Positions 61,531-64,000 of a stretch of DNA of 64,000 bases are shown in pieces. Position numbers and translations under genes: made by a program. The stretch comes from Methanobacterium veterum (GTDB lineage Archaea; Methanobacteriota; Methanobacteria; Methanobacteriales; Methanobacteriaceae), in contig NZ_KN050693.1 of assembly GCF_000745485.1 (NCBI RefSeq), positions 597,995-661,994 of the forward strand. The letters run 5' to 3'. The notes below the pieces were generated by a model, which worked only from the letters and a program-made list of their open reading frames with translations, ran no database searches and had not been told where the DNA came from. Numbering within the stretch: the stretch's first letter is position 1; each line of letters begins with the position of its first letter.

Positions 61531-61830
61531 CTAGATATTATTTAGGGGAAGTATTAAAAATAATTTGCGATTCATGGGTGCAAAAGCAGTTAAAAAACAG
61601 GATATATTGCTCTATTTTTTTATTGTGGATATTTTATAATTTAAATGTCTGCTTCAATTATAAAAAAGAATAACCTAAACTTTATTAATCATGATTTTAG
61701 GGGGTTATATTTATTAAAAGTACTAAAATACGGTTTTAATTGGCTTATAAACCTCAAAAAACAATTTTATAATTATTAAATGAAATTTAAGAAATAATAC
61801 TTTAAAAATCTTTTATTAAAAAATTTTTAA

Positions 61831-61904
61831 TGCCTTCGAACATTTCATGTTCATGGCATCGAAAATCTACGATTTTCGAATGTTCAGAAATGCGTAGCAT
61901 TTCT
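61831..61904. repeat. Hairpin array 6 (three units)
   Basis: Units: GAACAT/ATGTTC (61838-61852, loop TTC, outer TGCC/GGCA), TCGAAAATC/GATTTTCGA (61859-61879, loop TAC), AGAAATGC/GCATTTCT (61886-61904, loop GTA). It is in the divergent region between the permease and the second DUF308 gene. The shortest array and closest to a minimal form. The other 430 nt of this gap are AT-rich. Confidence 0.8.
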
Positions 61905-62032
61905 TCAAATGTATTTAAGCAATTAAAAACAAATATTGCAGTAATATTAAGGTGAGTTAGTTATTTAAATACTGTAGTTGATAAAACTCATGTTTTTGAA
62001 CTAAAACCATAATTTAGGTTTGGAGGTAACGT

Positions 62033-62506
62033 ATGCAGACAAAAACAAGTGGATTGATCTTAATAGTCCTTGGTTTAATTATAATTGCTTTCCCTCTTTT
62101 AGGAATACTCCCTTTTAGTTTGCTTCTTGGAATTTCTGTGCTATTTTTAGGTATAGGGCTTTTGATAGCAGGTGTAATTGGAATCCGTGCAAGTACTACC
62201 ATGGGCGTTGTGGAGTTAATACTGGGAATTATAGCCCTTATTTTGGGTATAGGTATCATTATAAATCCTGGATTCTTCAGTTTCTTAGTTGCTTTACTGA
62301 TTTACATTGCAGGTATATTTCTGATAATCATAGGTATAATGGCATTTTTTGCTAAAATTAGAAATAAATGGGTAAGTATTGTACCTATAATTCTGGGTTT
62401 GATATACATCCTGATAGGATCAATAGTGGCAGATCCTTTTTATTTAGGCGCTTTAATAGGGATATGGCTTTTAATCACAGGAATAATCATGTTATTCCAG
62501 GATTAA
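62033..62506 (+). CDS. DUF308-like membrane protein (HdeD type), copy 2
   Basis: A 157-residue membrane protein similar to the copy at 59441-59971 but on the other strand: GLILIVLGLIIIAFPLLGILPF, ELILGIIALILGIGIIINP, PIILGLIYILIGSIVADP. Both have the same C-terminal layout (YIL..G...ADPFYLGALIGIWLLI). GGAGG precedes the ATG at a close distance. Role unknown. Confidence 0.78.
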   Translation: MQTKTSGLILIVLGLIIIAFPLLGILPFSLLLGISVLFLGIGLLIAGVIGIRASTTMGVVELILGIIALILGIGIIINPGFFSFLVALLIYIAGIFLIIIGIMAFFAKIRNKWVSIVPIILGLIYILIGSIVADPFYLGALIGIWLLITGIIMLFQD

Positions 62507-62548
62507 ACTCAAATTCCCTTTTTAATCGTTAAAATTAGAAATAATAAT

Positions 62549-63316
62549 TTATTTATTTTTTTGAGATTTCAATTCTTCCAGTTCTTTTTCTATTTTACCT
62601 AATTTATCTAAAATAATCTCCATGGATTTAACTTCTTTTTCACTCTCTGTTTTCCGCTCTTCTCTCAACTGTTCTATAAGGGACGTAGCGATGGCAGCAG
62701 TGACCCACCCAGCATATCCAACACCGACAATTATTGCTATAACAGAAATGAATCTGCCGATTCCTGTATATGGGACTATATTTCCATAACCAACTGTGGA
62801 CATGGTAACAATCATAAAATAGGCTGCATCGTCAAGGGTAGAAGCCTGGGGATTTACTGGAGACTCAACCCAGAAGAAAAGCAGTGAACCAAATACAAAA
62901 GTACCTACAAGAACAAATGTAGCATAATCCAGTCTGGTTTTTTCTGTGATATGAATTATATCTTTAATTTTCATTGCATATTTAAATAGGGCGTAAATTC
63001 TGAATAAAAGCAGTATTACAACTAAATAATGCATATGTGGGGAAAGTAGGATAATAAGATAGGCAAACGGGATCATAGCAGGGATATAAATCCAATTTTT
63101 TGCCAGGTATCGCTTTTTATGCTCTTGTTTTTTTATCCATTGTGCAGATTGGAGAATTATAAGTAAAGAAACGATTATATCAAAGTTTACCAGGCTTAGT
63201 ATAACTGGTTTTAAACTTAGGGCAAAATCCAAAGCTAGAAAAATTAGGATTAGAATATCCATGAATATGGAAACGAATAATAAAGCATTGAAGACTAATT
63301 TGAAATTTCGCTGCAT
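62549..63316 (-). CDS. Six-helix potassium channel
   Basis: A 255-residue voltage-channel-like K+ channel. Selectivity filter TVGYGN lies in the pore loop (MIVTMSTVGYGNIVPYTG). There are about six membrane helices; the fourth has only a few basic residues, so voltage sensing may be weak. The C-terminal 35 residues are a charged coiled coil (KSMEIILDKLGKIEKELEELK), a probable tetramerisation helix. No RCK domain. Two DUF308 genes and a lipoprotein are nearby. Confidence 0.88.
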   Translation of the reverse strand: MQRNFKLVFNALLFVSIFMDILILIFLALDFALSLKPVILSLVNFDIIVSLLIILQSAQWIKKQEHKKRYLAKNWIYIPAMIPFAYLIILLSPHMHYLVVILLLFRIYALFKYAMKIKDIIHITEKTRLDYATFVLVGTFVFGSLLFFWVESPVNPQASTLDDAAYFMIVTMSTVGYGNIVPYTGIGRFISVIAIIVGVGYAGWVTAAIATSLIEQLREERKTESEKEVKSMEIILDKLGKIEKELEELKSQKNK

Positions 63317-63367
63317 ATTTTCATCCTGTTTTACTTTACTATTAAAAGTATACCTTAAATTATTTAA

Positions 63368-63430
63368 ATATTCGCTACCAGTAAGCTTGACTCGTACTTA
63401 AAAACGGTAGTAGTGAATATCTTGGTTTGT
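63368..63430. promoter_or_regulatory. Two-tier inverted repeat between K+ channel and lipoprotein
   Basis: ATATTC and CTACC on the left (63368-63379) pair with GGTAG and GAATAT on the right (63416-63430), with small internal loops. It lies upstream of the lipoprotein gene's start region (63852 is too far) and downstream of none, so it is more likely the K+ channel promoter region or a terminator-like stem. Low confidence. Confidence 0.25.
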
Positions 63431-63462
63431 TAATTTATATTTTCTTAAAAAATAAAATAAGA

Positions 63463-63852
63463 TTAAAAGTTATAGTTTAAAGATACAGTCCCTTCATTAG
63501 AAGTGGTGCTTTGATAGATGGTAACATTTCCACCTTTAAACAGTTGCACTGTTATAGTTCCACTGTTTTTATCAGTTTTATGTACACTGACGCTAACATT
63601 ACCTGGATTTTGGCCTAAATCATATGTGACATTTCCAGTTCCATTTATAGTTTGAGTTCCGTTTTTATATGTCAATTTGCCGTTCCATGAACCGTCTGAA
63701 TTAATTTTAAGCGTTACATTTTGATTTTTTTGCATACTTGAATTGTTTTGTGCACTAGAATTATTTGCTGTAGAGTTGTTACTGCTTGTACATCCAGATA
63801 CAAAAGTTATCAAAATCAAAAGGGCTATTAAACCAACTGCGATTTTTTTCAT
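63463..63852 (-). CDS. Small Ser/Asn/Thr-rich lipoprotein
   Basis: A 129-residue secreted protein. Signal peptide at 1-20 with a lipobox FVSGC (Cys21 lipid-attached) is clear. A Ser/Asn-rich stretch follows, then a beta-rich domain with many Asn-X-Thr sequons (NGTQTINGTGNVTYD). I recognise no named domain. It is probably an N-glycosylated surface lipoprotein. GGAG lies seven or so bases before ATG. The remaining bases to the window edge are AT-rich. Confidence 0.75.
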   Translation of the reverse strand: MKKIAVGLIALLILITFVSGCTSSNNSTANNSSAQNNSSMQKNQNVTLKINSDGSWNGKLTYKNGTQTINGTGNVTYDLGQNPGNVSVSVHKTDKNSGTITVQLFKGGNVTIYQSTTSNEGTVSLNYNF

Positions 63853-64000
63853 TTTAATATCTCCTTTTTTAAATATATGGCCTGAAATCAGATATTTTAA
63901 GTTAGTTATTTCCTTTTAGAGGGCCCATAATGTGTCCATTTTTTTAAATAGTTTAAATAAGTTTTTCGTAATAATATATTGTTTTTAAATCATAAATAAT

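Overview
The window is chromosomal DNA of a low-GC, mesophilic-type methanogenic archaeon of the Methanobacteriales, most like Methanobacterium. Supporting genes are a thermosome subunit, ribosomal protein S17e, a GHMP-type archaeal shikimate kinase, the archaeal HMG-CoA synthase/thiolase pair, CbiD, a DUF5518 membrane protein, DUF2115 proteins, a transglutaminase-type wall protein and beta-helix adhesins with archaeal-type Shine-Dalgarno sites and TATA boxes. I recognise no rRNA, tRNA or CRISPR array. The assignment rests on protein recognition, not on a database search.

Layout. 0.2-6.6 kb: a two-domain glycosyltransferase, an orphan histidine kinase, a TetR regulator with a palindromic operator, a NapH-like membrane ferredoxin and two tandem flavodoxin-ferredoxin (EFR1-type) proteins. 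6.7-12.7 kb: two paralogous trypsin-like proteases sharing an upstream bipartite element, a helical-repeat protein, a DUF488 protein and an MNT/HEPN pair. 12.7-13.9 kb: a hairpin-rich non-coding stretch and a miniature inverted-repeat element. 13.9-18.9 kb: a five-gene cassette (Ycf46-like AAA+ ATPase, DUF1257-like, DUF2997-like, membrane-HhH protein, radical-SAM activase-like protein) between DUF2115 paralogues, with a decayed DUF2115 fragment at its left edge. 18.9-25.6 kb: Hel308-like helicase, rhodanese, MoaC, a glycosyltransferase, CbiD, thioredoxin. 26-33 kb: shikimate kinase, chorismate mutase, S17e and the aspartate/lysine pathway (lysC, dapA, dapB, asd) with an embedded PLD/OB-fold protein. 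33.4-46.2 kb: surface genes (WxL-like proteins, PAP2 phosphatase, Lys/Tyr-rich transglutaminase, two adhesins, one lacking its 5' end) around the thermosome gene. 46.2-64 kb: a sugar-dehydrogenase-like protein, acylphosphatase, flippase, rhodanese, the mevalonate-entry enzymes, an Sm-like protein, a sulfite-oxidase-type protein, a DUF255 protein, a frameshifted metallo-hydrolase, DUF308 proteins, a degenerate ABC exporter, a K+ channel and a lipoprotein.

Two repeat families stand out. (1) Six arrays, about 38 units, of small near-perfect hairpins (typically 8-9 bp arms, 3-nt loop, different arm sequences, recurrent linkers), some of which appear inserted into the loops of others. (2) Three 126-153 bp miniature elements with CGCTCATG-type ends, each flanked by an 8-bp target duplication (two perfect, one 7/8). 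The Ycf46-like cassette and the hairpin arrays are the best candidates for undescribed systems.
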